Source: Betaproteobacteria bacterium (GTDB taxonomy: Bacteria > Pseudomonadota > Gammaproteobacteria > Burkholderiales > Burkholderiaceae). From it: 5,462 nucleotides of DNA. Positions 1 through 5,462 of this stretch are shown here, in pieces; position 1 is the stretch's first letter; each line of letters starts with the position of its first letter. Below the pieces are notes generated by a model. That model had not been told where the DNA came from and ran no database searches. It saw only the letters and a list, made by a program, of their open reading frames with translations. Position numbers and translations under genes: made by a program. The DNA lies in contig RFXC01000257.1 of NCBI GenBank assembly GCA_009921765.1, positions 1-5,462 of the forward strand, read 5' to 3'.

Positions 1-109
1 CGGGGTGATGCCGGTTTGCAACGCACCCGCCCAGATGCGCGCCCAACTGGCGCGGGAGGCCGACAGCTGGCGCCGTGCGCTTCCGGCGTTGAAAATCCAG
101 ATTGACTGA
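1..109 (+). CDS. 3' end of a possible Bug/TctC-like solute-binding protein (5' truncated)
   Basis: An open frame enters from the left edge in the frame of base 2 and stops at TGA 107-109, leaving 35 residues. The tail reads GVMPVCNAPAQMRAQLAREA, then a segment with tryptophan (DSWRRALPALKIQID). The C-termini of Bug/TctC periplasmic binding proteins (tripartite tricarboxylate transporter family) typically have a helix with an acidic residue shortly before Trp, then an I-x-x-D/E ending, and this tail fits that pattern. That is family resemblance over a very short piece, so another protein with a helical C-terminus is possible. If correct, the protein would bind a carboxylate in the periplasm for uptake. 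The next gene lies 126 bp downstream on the same strand, with no terminator that I can recognise in between. Confidence 0.4.
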   Translation, partial: GVMPVCNAPAQMRAQLAREADSWRRALPALKIQID

Positions 110-221
110 GCCATTTGTCCGGAATCTGTCGTGAATCTCAACAATTGATGCTCGAAGGACTTGTTGGCGGAGACCAACCTGAGGGAAAATATGACGGTTG
201 TGAGTCGTAAACCGAGCATCC

Positions 222-228
222 GGGGGAG
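222..228 (+). promoter_or_regulatory. Ribosome binding site that fixes the start of the small exported protein
   Basis: GGGGGAG lies 7 nt before the ATG at 236. It supports that start over the in-frame TTG at 161, which would add 25 residues with no family character ahead of an obvious signal peptide. Confidence 0.7.
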
Positions 229-235
229 CTTTCCG

Positions 236-571
236 ATGAAAAAGTGGCTGGTCGCAATGGGTCTCGTCTCGCTCTGCTCCCTGGCCCAAGCTGAAGGCGG
301 CGTCTTCCTGGGCCTTTCCATGCAGCTCGGCGGCAACATCAGCGCCCGTGACATCGGCGTCACAGCCAAGGTGGTTTCCAGTAACCGCGAAGACCGCGCC
401 GTCCTGGGCGGCGGCATCAACGTCTATCCCTTTGGATCGGGTCCCACACGCATCGGCATCGACGTCGGCGCGGGCTACCAGGGCTCGCGTTTTGGCGCCA
501 TGGTGGGCTATGACCTCTTGCTTGGCCGGCCCACGCTCAACGCCGGCTACGTGAACACCACCAGCCGCTGA
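236..571 (+). CDS. Small exported protein of unknown function, beta-rich, possibly envelope-associated
   Basis: A 111-residue protein. Residues 1-19 are a standard Sec signal peptide: MKK, a hydrophobic core, then AQA, with predicted cleavage before E20. Cys14 sits inside the hydrophobic core and lacks a lipobox (Leu, not Gly/Ala/Ser, precedes it), so this is probably not a lipoprotein. The mature part is about 92 residues, has no cysteine, and is rich in Gly and in alternating hydrophobic/polar strands (around 22-32, 58-65, 72-80, 86-97 and 102-107), with aromatic girdle-like Tyr/Phe. That pattern suits a small beta-sheet or outer-membrane-type protein, though 92 residues is short for a complete 8-stranded barrel. 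The start at 236 follows a strong ribosome binding site. I recognise no named family. It is convergent with the hydrolase gene, with 74 bp between the two stop codons. Confidence 0.8.
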   Translation: MKKWLVAMGLVSLCSLAQAEGGVFLGLSMQLGGNISARDIGVTAKVVSSNREDRAVLGGGINVYPFGSGPTRIGIDVGAGYQGSRFGAMVGYDLLLGRPTLNAGYVNTTSR

Positions 572-645
572 AGCGCCGGCACCTCAGAAATCAAACTCCC
601 TGACCAGCACGGCCGCGGCCTGCTTGAGATAGCGCCAGGCGGGGA

Positions 646-1293
646 TCAGGTCCGACTGACCGCAGGCAGTTTTCCAAACCAGTCGAGTGTCTCGGCGCGA
701 GAGACCACGTCGCCGTACTTCGCATTGATGTCAAAGAGCGCCGCCTGATGCGGTGCATCGTGCCGGTCGCCCACACACTCGCGCGGCACGATCACGCGGA
801 ATCCGTGCTGAATACCATCCACCGCGGCTGCCCTCACGCAACCACTGGTGGAGCATCCGAGCAGTACCAGGGAATCGACCCCCATGGTGTGCAGCGTCGA
901 GGCAAGCGAGGTTCCGAAGAAGGGGCTGGGATACTGCTTGGCAATGACCAGATCTTCGGGTCGGGGGGCGATTTTCGGGTCAATCGCACCAAGCGGCTCG
1001 CCGCGCACAAAGAGCTTCAACGAAGGCACTTTTCTGAAGAAGAGTCCGCCATCCGCACCCGATGGGTGGTATTCAACCACCGTGTAGATCACGGGCAGCT
1101 TGAGTTCACGCGCCTTTGCAATCAGCGGCACGGAAGCATCCACCGCATCGACCACGCCCTGGCCAAAGAACGGCGCGCCGGGCGTGGTGTAGGCAATCAC
1201 AAAATCGATCACCAGCAGTGCCGGCCGCGAGCCAAAGCCCAGCCGGGTGTCGAATACGCCGCGATAGTTGTCGGAGAGCGAGTCAGCGGTCAT
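646..1293 (-). CDS. Isochorismatase-like cysteine hydrolase (N-carbamoylsarcosine amidase/maleamate amidohydrolase type)
   Basis: A 215-residue cytosolic hydrolase of the isochorismatase-like superfamily, about full length. The expected catalytic triad is visible: Asp30 at the end of the first strand (ALLVIDF), Lys119 in VIAKQYPSPFFGTSL, and nucleophile Cys152 in GCSTSGCVRAAAVDG. The GCSTSGCVRA signature and the C-terminal FDINAKYGDVVS segment resemble N-carbamoylsarcosine amidohydrolase and the NicF maleamate amidohydrolase branch more than true isochorismatases, which lack the catalytic cysteine. Members hydrolyse C-N bonds of carbamoyl or amide substrates, so the natural substrate here is unknown. 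It is the last gene of the minus-strand cluster, 38 nt after the monooxygenase stop, with only a weak GGAT-like ribosome site before the ATG. The context suggests it acts on a product of the oxygenase, which is inference. N-terminal residues 1-20 are variable in the family, so the start is likely but not certain. Confidence 0.88.
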   Translation of the reverse strand: MTADSLSDNYRGVFDTRLGFGSRPALLVIDFVIAYTTPGAPFFGQGVVDAVDASVPLIAKARELKLPVIYTVVEYHPSGADGGLFFRKVPSLKLFVRGEPLGAIDPKIAPRPEDLVIAKQYPSPFFGTSLASTLHTMGVDSLVLLGCSTSGCVRAAAVDGIQHGFRVIVPRECVGDRHDAPHQAALFDINAKYGDVVSRAETLDWFGKLPAVSRT

Positions 1294-1331
1294 GGTGTGA
1301 TCCGGTTACAAGAGGGTGGACGAATCCGAGC

Positions 1332-3227
1332 TTAACTGAAGCGGTACTCGGAAGGGTCGAGCACGCGGGTGAAATTCCAGTAATCGAGCATTCGCCACGG
1401 CGAGGTGGCGAACACCCGGCCACGGCGGTTTTTATACCAGCTGCCCACACCCGGATGCGCCCACACCATCTTCGCGTGCTGCGCATCGACGCGGCGGTTG
1501 AATTCATCATGTACGTCTTCACGGACCTCAAGCGCACGTTGCCCACGCTCGAGGAGCTCGCGAAGCGCGAGGAGCGTGTAGCGGGTCTGGCACTCGCTGT
1601 GAAAGATTGCGCTTCCGCCATGGGCGAGGTTGGTGTTGGGGCCATACATGAGGAAGAGGTTCGGGAACCCGGGCACCGTGATGCCGAGGTAGGCGCGCGG
1701 ATCATCGTCGCCCCAACGCTCGCGAAGCGTCACCCCGTGGCGGCCCGAGATTTTCATTGGCCAGGTGAGACGATCGGCCTGGAATCCGGTGGCAAGCACC
1801 AGCACGTCGGCGGGGGTGCGCTCGCCTCCCCGTGTACGAACGCCATCGGGCTCGATCGCCTCGATTGGATCGGTGATGAGTCGAACGGTCTCGCGCCGCA
1901 ACATGCGAAACCAGCCATTGTCCCGCAGCATGCGCTTGCCATAGGGCGGGTAGCTGGGCACGGTCTTCGCGAGAAGCACTTGATCATCCCCCACCTCGGC
2001 ACGGATGTGTTCGATCAGCCGCTCGCGCATTGCATGGTTTTCAGCGTTCAACGACAGGTTCGGGGTCGGCCAGCCTGGATCAACCTGCAGCGACGGGTAG
2101 AGGCCATCGGCCGAAGCCCAGAACAGCTGGAACCGATACCAGCTGGCGTAATAAGGGAGGTTGGCAAGCGCCCATTTTTTCCCGGGCTCGACCTTGGCGT
2201 GATAGAGCGGGTTGTGCACGGCCCAGTGTGGGCTGCGCTGAAAGATCGACAGCTGCGCCACGCGGTCCACAATCGACGGCCCCACCTGCATGCCACTCGC
2301 ACCCGTGCCGATCATCGCAACCCGACGCCCCTCCAGCGCAACCGACCGATCCCACTGCGCGGTGTGCATCGCCGGGCCGGCAAAGCGGTCCAGACCCTCG
2401 ATGTCGGGAAACCGGGGCCGGTTCAGCTGCCCGACCGCACACACCAGCGCATTGGCGGTGAAGTGTTGAAGCGTGCCGGTCGCATCGCGAACCACAATCT
2501 CCCAGCACCCCCGCGCATCGTTCCACGAGGCTTCAGTCACCTCGGTGTTGAACCGGATATGAGGCCGCACCGCGTACCGGTCAGCCACGCGCTCGAGGTA
2601 CTGCCAGAGCTCGTCACGCGGCGAAAAATACCGGCTCCAGTCGTGGTTTGGTTCGAACGAATACTGGTAAAAATGATTGGGCGTATCGACACCACATCCC
2701 GGGTACTGATTCTCGAACCAGGTTCCGCCAACGGTCGGGTTCTTCTCGAAAATCGTATAGCGAAGGCCAAGCCGCGCGAGCTTGATGCCCATGCCAAGGC
2801 CTGACTCGCCAGCGCCGATCACCGCCACATGAAAATCGTCGATCGCCTGCGGGGCGGGGCGGACCCGCCAGTCGACCTCGAGAAGCGGCGTGCCCGCGAG
2901 GCCCATCTCATGGGCAATCAGCGGCAGATACTCATCGGGCACCGTCTGGCCCACGCAGGTGTTCACCATCTCGGCAAGCAGATCCGGCGCGGGCGGCGGC
3001 GCAGCCTGCGCGCGACCGCTCGCGATCGCCTCGAGAAGCTCAGCGCTTCGCTCATGAAGGCGCGCCCTGAGCGCAGGCGGCGCATCTTCCATCCAGCGCC
3101 ACGGTCCACGGATGTGCGGACGGTAGCGGGCAAGCTCGGCACGATCGCCGGAGAGCTGCACATACATCATGAGAAGGGGTGCCAAGTCGGCGCCTTCGAT
3201 CAGCGTGCGAAGCGACGGCGTGGTCAT
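1332..3227 (-). CDS. Type I Baeyer-Villiger monooxygenase, 4-hydroxyacetophenone monooxygenase-like
   Basis: A 631-residue flavoprotein monooxygenase that would use FAD, NADPH and O2 to turn a ketone into an ester or lactone. The first Rossmann motif GAGESG is at 138-143. The family motif GGTWFENQYPGCGVD is at 167-181. The Baeyer-Villiger fingerprint FAGPAMHTAQWD, matching FxGxxxHxxxW[P/D], is at 282-293. The NADPH Rossmann motif GTGASG is at 307-312, and LATGF is at 478-482. Arg432 in YGKRML is the probable active-site arginine that stabilises the flavin peroxide. The roughly 130 residues before the first Rossmann fold are the extra N-terminal domain that sets 4-hydroxyacetophenone monooxygenase (about 640 aa) apart from shorter cyclohexanone or phenylacetone enzymes, so this is an intact member of that architecture. 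The substrate could be an aryl or other ketone and cannot be read from sequence. Its ATG overlaps the upstream TGA (ATGA) with no good ribosome site of its own, so translational coupling is likely. Confidence 0.93.
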   Translation of the reverse strand: MTTPSLRTLIEGADLAPLLMMYVQLSGDRAELARYRPHIRGPWRWMEDAPPALRARLHERSAELLEAIASGRAQAAPPPAPDLLAEMVNTCVGQTVPDEYLPLIAHEMGLAGTPLLEVDWRVRPAPQAIDDFHVAVIGAGESGLGMGIKLARLGLRYTIFEKNPTVGGTWFENQYPGCGVDTPNHFYQYSFEPNHDWSRYFSPRDELWQYLERVADRYAVRPHIRFNTEVTEASWNDARGCWEIVVRDATGTLQHFTANALVCAVGQLNRPRFPDIEGLDRFAGPAMHTAQWDRSVALEGRRVAMIGTGASGMQVGPSIVDRVAQLSIFQRSPHWAVHNPLYHAKVEPGKKWALANLPYYASWYRFQLFWASADGLYPSLQVDPGWPTPNLSLNAENHAMRERLIEHIRAEVGDDQVLLAKTVPSYPPYGKRMLRDNGWFRMLRRETVRLITDPIEAIEPDGVRTRGGERTPADVLVLATGFQADRLTWPMKISGRHGVTLRERWGDDDPRAYLGITVPGFPNLFLMYGPNTNLAHGGSAIFHSECQTRYTLLALRELLERGQRALEVREDVHDEFNRRVDAQHAKMVWAHPGVGSWYKNRRGRVFATSPWRMLDYWNFTRVLDPSEYRFS

Positions 3228-4075
3228 CTGAGGCCGGGTCCGGCGCTTTCAACCGGCTCGAAGTACACGGTGAGAAATCCCGCGCCACGGCGCGATTCGC
3301 CCGCCGACACATGGCCCAGCAGCCCCGGACCGGCAATTGCAAGGAGTCGTTCAAGATCACCAGGCACGATCCCGAAGCGGGTGGCGAGCGCTGAAAGCGG
3401 CCGGGCGATATCGGCCACCCGCAGGCCCGCCTCGTAGAGATTGAGGTCGAAGGCGCGAATCGGTTGCCCCGACTCACCCAACTCCAGCCACTGGGGCTGA
3501 AAGCCGGGATCGATTGCAAGCGATCGCTCAAGCACCGCGTTGACAGCAGCACGCACCGGTTCAAGCGCCGGCGTTGCGAGCATTTGAGCACCCCGCGCCC
3601 GAACCTCTTCGACAGTCAACCCGGGACGGCATCTGTAGCGGGTCTCGATCCAGGCATGAGGCTCATCAGGCTGCCACTTGAAGCCACGGAAGAGTTCGAC
3701 CGGAGCGTCGCCGGGCAAGCGGTCGACCAGGCGGGCCCGATACTCTGCATACACCTTGAAGACCGGCGCATCACCGCTTGACCGGGGCAGGTTGACACCT
3801 TCGAATCCGAACAGCACCGTGCTCGCCGTGCCAAGCGACTGCGCAAACGCATCAAGCGCGGCTTGCGGCATGCCCACCGCGCGTGCAGCCGAAATCAGCA
3901 CCGCCTCGGAGGTTGAGTCGGTTCGCACACCGAGCATGTAGCGCTGGGTAATCAGACGCCCTGGCTCGAGCTTGAACGAGCGCTCGTACTGCGCGGCAAG
4001 CCCCTGCGCTTCGAGCGCCTGAAAGGGCCTGAGCGCCGCCTGGAGCAGGGAATCGGGTGCACCCGGCTGATTCAT
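3224..4075 (-). CDS. Uncharacterised 283 aa protein between DUF2889 and the monooxygenase
   Basis: I do not recognise this family. There is no signal peptide and no membrane segment, so it is probably cytosolic. Strand-rich blocks recur and end in a similar way: VLFGFEG followed by VFKVYAEYR (88-113), WLELG followed by FDLNLYEAG (196-217), and the C-terminal GHVSAGESRRGAGFLTVYF (254-272). Helical stretches separate them (57-82, 152-186 and 218-248). The C-terminal block, with its Gly, His, Ser, Arg-Arg and Tyr, looks like the most constrained part. Repeated beta-hairpin plus helix units are loosely reminiscent of ABBA-fold prenyltransferases, but that is speculation. The frame extends 120 codons further upstream, but that part overlaps the DUF2889 gene and has an Arg/Ser/Cys-rich non-protein-like composition. 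I therefore start at ATG 4075, 4 nt after the DUF2889 stop. A GGG lies 14 nt ahead, a poor distance, so coupling to the upstream gene is likely. It ends in an ATGA overlap with the monooxygenase. Confidence 0.85.
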   Translation of the reverse strand: MNQPGAPDSLLQAALRPFQALEAQGLAAQYERSFKLEPGRLITQRYMLGVRTDSTSEAVLISAARAVGMPQAALDAFAQSLGTASTVLFGFEGVNLPRSSGDAPVFKVYAEYRARLVDRLPGDAPVELFRGFKWQPDEPHAWIETRYRCRPGLTVEEVRARGAQMLATPALEPVRAAVNAVLERSLAIDPGFQPQWLELGESGQPIRAFDLNLYEAGLRVADIARPLSALATRFGIVPGDLERLLAIAGPGLLGHVSAGESRRGAGFLTVYFEPVESAGPGLR

Positions 4076-4079
4076 GGGC

Positions 4080-4721
4080 TCAGAGTTTTCCCGGATCGCG
4101 GGTCGGAACCGCCTCTTCGGGAAACAACACGGCAACGATCGGGCCGTCGGCTCTCCAGCTGTGACAGCCGTCAATGAATCGGGGCTGCACAGCGATGCGC
4201 TGCGCAATGGTTTCGAACCCTTCAGCGGTGCGCAGCGACCAGTTGCCAAGCGACTGATAGGCGACCGTCGGCATCTGGTAGAGCATTTCACGTACGTGCG
4301 TGCAACCGAGCGTACCGCCTGTGCGCTCATCGACCGCACGGCGCCAGCCTCGCGCGAGACCCAGCCCGAGCAGGGTACGAAACCGCGCCTGCGCTTCCGG
4401 GCAGGTGGGATAGGGCGCGCCGGGAATCGAGACATGAATGTCGCGAACAGTCATCTCGCCATCAATGGTGAGGCGAACCCACATTTCATGCACCACATCA
4501 CCAGGCTCGCGCACCCCTCGTACCGGTTCCTCGTAGCGATAAGCCTTGGTGTCGATGATGCGGCCTTCGATGTCGAACAGGCCATCGTCGCGCGCGAAGC
4601 TGTCGTAAACGATACGGCGCGTGTGAAGCGCGCGGCGGGGCGCTGCGGCAGGCATCGGAGCCACCGGTGCAGGCGAGGGAAACAGGTCGGCGCTGTAGCG
4701 CCGCGAGGCAGGGAGTTTCAT
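4080..4721 (-). CDS. DUF2889 family protein
   Basis: A 213-residue protein that I assign to DUF2889 from recalled conserved features: LHTRRI at 32-37, RDDGLFDIEG at 44-53, DTKAY at 57-61, VHEMWVRLTID at 77-87, YPTCP at 104-108 and GGTLGCTHVREML at 135-147. The biochemical role of the family is not known to me. Conserved His78, Cys107, Cys140, His142 and perhaps Cys186/His187 (DGCHSWR) are candidates for metal binding or catalysis. The N-terminal 30 residues are Pro/Ala-rich and variable. The start at 4721 fits the family but lacks a clear ribosome site. An in-frame ATG at 4784 would add 21 residues (MKRLLQSTSIEP...) and cannot be excluded. The open frame continues much further upstream, but only as the codon-aligned antisense of fdhD. 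This is the first gene of the cluster, so the promoter should lie between it and fdhD. Confidence 0.85.
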   Translation of the reverse strand: MKLPASRRYSADLFPSPAPVAPMPAAAPRRALHTRRIVYDSFARDDGLFDIEGRIIDTKAYRYEEPVRGVREPGDVVHEMWVRLTIDGEMTVRDIHVSIPGAPYPTCPEAQARFRTLLGLGLARGWRRAVDERTGGTLGCTHVREMLYQMPTVAYQSLGNWSLRTAEGFETIAQRIAVQPRFIDGCHSWRADGPIVAVLFPEEAVPTRDPGKL

Positions 4722-4823
4722 GGCAGACAGGGACGAATGAAGAAACGCGGGCTCGATCGACGTAGACTGTAGCAGCCGCTTCATCAAACCCGAAGCTGCC
4801 GATCCGTTTACCCTGCCGCATCG
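4722..4823. promoter_or_regulatory. Divergent intergenic region between the four-gene cluster and fdhD
   Basis: These 102 bp separate the DUF2889 start (minus) from the fdhD start (plus) and must hold the promoter for at least one of them, unless transcription enters from outside. I could not find convincing -35/-10 pairs. The best -10-like words are TAGACT at 4763-4768 (plus) and TACAGT at 4772-4767 (minus), neither with a good -35. A short palindrome TCGATCGA is at 4753-4760. If the DUF2889 protein begins at 4784 instead, the non-coding part shrinks to 39 bp. Confidence 0.4.
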
Positions 4824-5462
4824 ATGCCCGCCTCCGCCCTTCCCCGTCTGACCCAGGCGTCCCTGCCGCTCATCCGTAGCGTGATGGCCACCAATGAACG
4901 GGGCCAACGCATCGCCGTCACCGTACCTGTCGAGCGGGCGCTCACCCTCTACCTCGATCGCGCTGAAGTGGTCACGCTCATGACGCTGGGCGCACATCCC
5001 GAATGGCTGGTGCTGGGATACCTCCTCAACCAGCGGATGGTCGAATCGGTGGCCGAGGTGGAGTCGGTCACGGTTGATTGGGAGACGGGTGCGGCGGCCG
5101 TCCGCACACACCGCGTCTCGCGCCACAGCACCCCGCGCGATGCTTCCCGTGTGGTGACGACTGGCTGCGGACAGGGCAGCATGTTTTCCGATCTGATCGA
5201 CACCCTTGGGCCCGTGCCCGATACGCCACCCGGTGTGTCGCAGGAGACGCTCCTTGCAATCACCGACACCATCCGGCGGCACGACACCCTCTACAAGCAG
5301 GCGGGCTCGGTACACGCCTGCGCGCTGTTCGACAATGACCGGCTCTGCCTGTTCGTCGAGGACGTTGGGCGACACAACGCGCTTGACAGTATTGCGGGCT
5401 GGCGCGCCCTGCAGCAGCCTCCAGCCGACCCCGGAGAGCGCTGCCCCGTGCTCTACACGACC
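4824..5462 (+). CDS. fdhD: FdhD, formate dehydrogenase accessory sulfurtransferase (3' truncated)
   Basis: The frame is open from ATG 4824 to the window edge, giving 213 of about 270-280 expected residues. FdhD carries sulfur from the cysteine desulfurase to the bis-MGD molybdenum cofactor of formate dehydrogenase, in the cytoplasm. Visible family features are the N-terminal VPVERALTLYLD segment, then TLMTLGAHPEWLVLGYLLNQ (51-70), the catalytic loop TTGCGQGSMF (112-121), GSVHACALF (161-169) and VEDVGRHNALDSI (178-190). The window ends at LYTT, just where the family continues with a GR-x-(T/S)-S-E-M motif. The loop keeps the first cysteine (Cys115) of the E. coli CxxC pair but has glycine at the second position. 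I recall this GCGQG form as common in betaproteobacterial FdhD, so it need not mean loss of function. No clear ribosome site precedes the ATG. A later in-frame ATG (residue 21) would still leave the domain intact. Confidence 0.93.
   Translation, partial: MPASALPRLTQASLPLIRSVMATNERGQRIAVTVPVERALTLYLDRAEVVTLMTLGAHPEWLVLGYLLNQRMVESVAEVESVTVDWETGAAAVRTHRVSRHSTPRDASRVVTTGCGQGSMFSDLIDTLGPVPDTPPGVSQETLLAITDTIRRHDTLYKQAGSVHACALFDNDRLCLFVEDVGRHNALDSIAGWRALQQPPADPGERCPVLYTT

Noticed and set aside
163..178. Small inverted repeat GTTGG...CCAAC in the leader of the exported protein
   Set aside because: It has only a 5 bp stem with a 6 nt loop, no T-tract and no match to a known regulator or riboswitch, so it is easily chance.
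164..193. Possible promoter (TTGGCG, then AATATG) before the exported protein
   Set aside because: The -10 element matches the consensus at only three of six positions, so I do not consider it supported.
572..645. Search for a terminator between the convergent exported-protein and hydrolase genes
   Set aside because: Short GC palindromes such as GGCCGCGGCC (611-620) occur, but there is no stable stem followed by a T-run on either strand.
748..1335. A 195-codon plus-strand open frame opposite the hydrolase
   Set aside because: The opposite strand carries the catalytic triad of a known family. The plus-strand product has biased composition and no recognisable motif.
1116..2804. A 562-codon open frame on the plus strand, opposite the monooxygenase
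   Set aside because: Its codons align exactly with the monooxygenase codons. In that register antisense stops need sense TTA, CTA or TCA, which are rare in high-GC genes, so long open frames are expected. The protein is rich in Arg, His and Pro and shows no domain.
4076..4435. 120-codon N-terminal extension of the 283 aa protein
   Set aside because: It overlaps the DUF2889 gene in another frame on the same strand and is Arg/Ser/Cys-rich. The ATG at 4075, just after the DUF2889 stop, gives a normal operon junction.
4074..4772. A 232-codon plus-strand open frame opposite the DUF2889 gene
   Set aside because: It is an antisense shadow of the conserved DUF2889 motifs, with Arg/His-rich composition and no domain.
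4722..5375. 218 extra codons upstream of the DUF2889 protein in the same minus frame
   Set aside because: This stretch lies codon-on-codon antisense to fdhD, whose motifs are unmistakable. The extension has no family character, and the DUF2889 signature begins only after the ATG at 4721.

Overview
High-GC bacterial DNA, densely coded. The gene content points to a proteobacterium, most likely a betaproteobacterium of the Burkholderiales type: an FdhD of the GCGQG subtype, a possible Bug/TctC-like solute-binding protein tail, and strong third-position G/C. This placement is inferred from recalled family resemblance, not from a search.

Layout. (1) Bases 1-109 are the 3' end of a plus-strand gene, tentatively a periplasmic Bug/TctC-type binding protein. 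(2) Bases 236-571 encode a small exported protein on the plus strand, with a clear signal peptide and a good ribosome binding site. (3) Bases 4721 down to 646 form a tight minus-strand cluster of four genes, in transcription order: a DUF2889 protein (213 aa), an unrecognised 283 aa protein, a 631 aa type I Baeyer-Villiger monooxygenase of the 4-hydroxyacetophenone monooxygenase architecture, and a 215 aa isochorismatase-like cysteine hydrolase. The gaps are 4 nt, then an ATGA start/stop overlap, then 38 nt, so co-transcription is likely. (4) Divergent from the cluster, fdhD starts at 4824 and runs off the right edge with 213 codons present.

How the genes may work together. A Baeyer-Villiger monooxygenase inserts oxygen next to a ketone carbonyl to give an ester or lactone, and the cysteine hydrolase at the operon end could cleave an ester or amide product. 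The DUF2889 and 283 aa proteins have no function I can assign, yet they are the two genes most tightly linked to the oxygenase. The cluster therefore looks like a catabolic or modifying module with two uncharacterised partners, and it is the most interesting part of the window. FdhD (formate dehydrogenase sulfur transfer) is probably unrelated and simply shares the 102 bp divergent intergenic region.

No RNA gene, insertion sequence, CRISPR array or convincing rho-independent terminator was seen. Several long open frames opposite or overlapping the real genes are explained by high-GC codon use.
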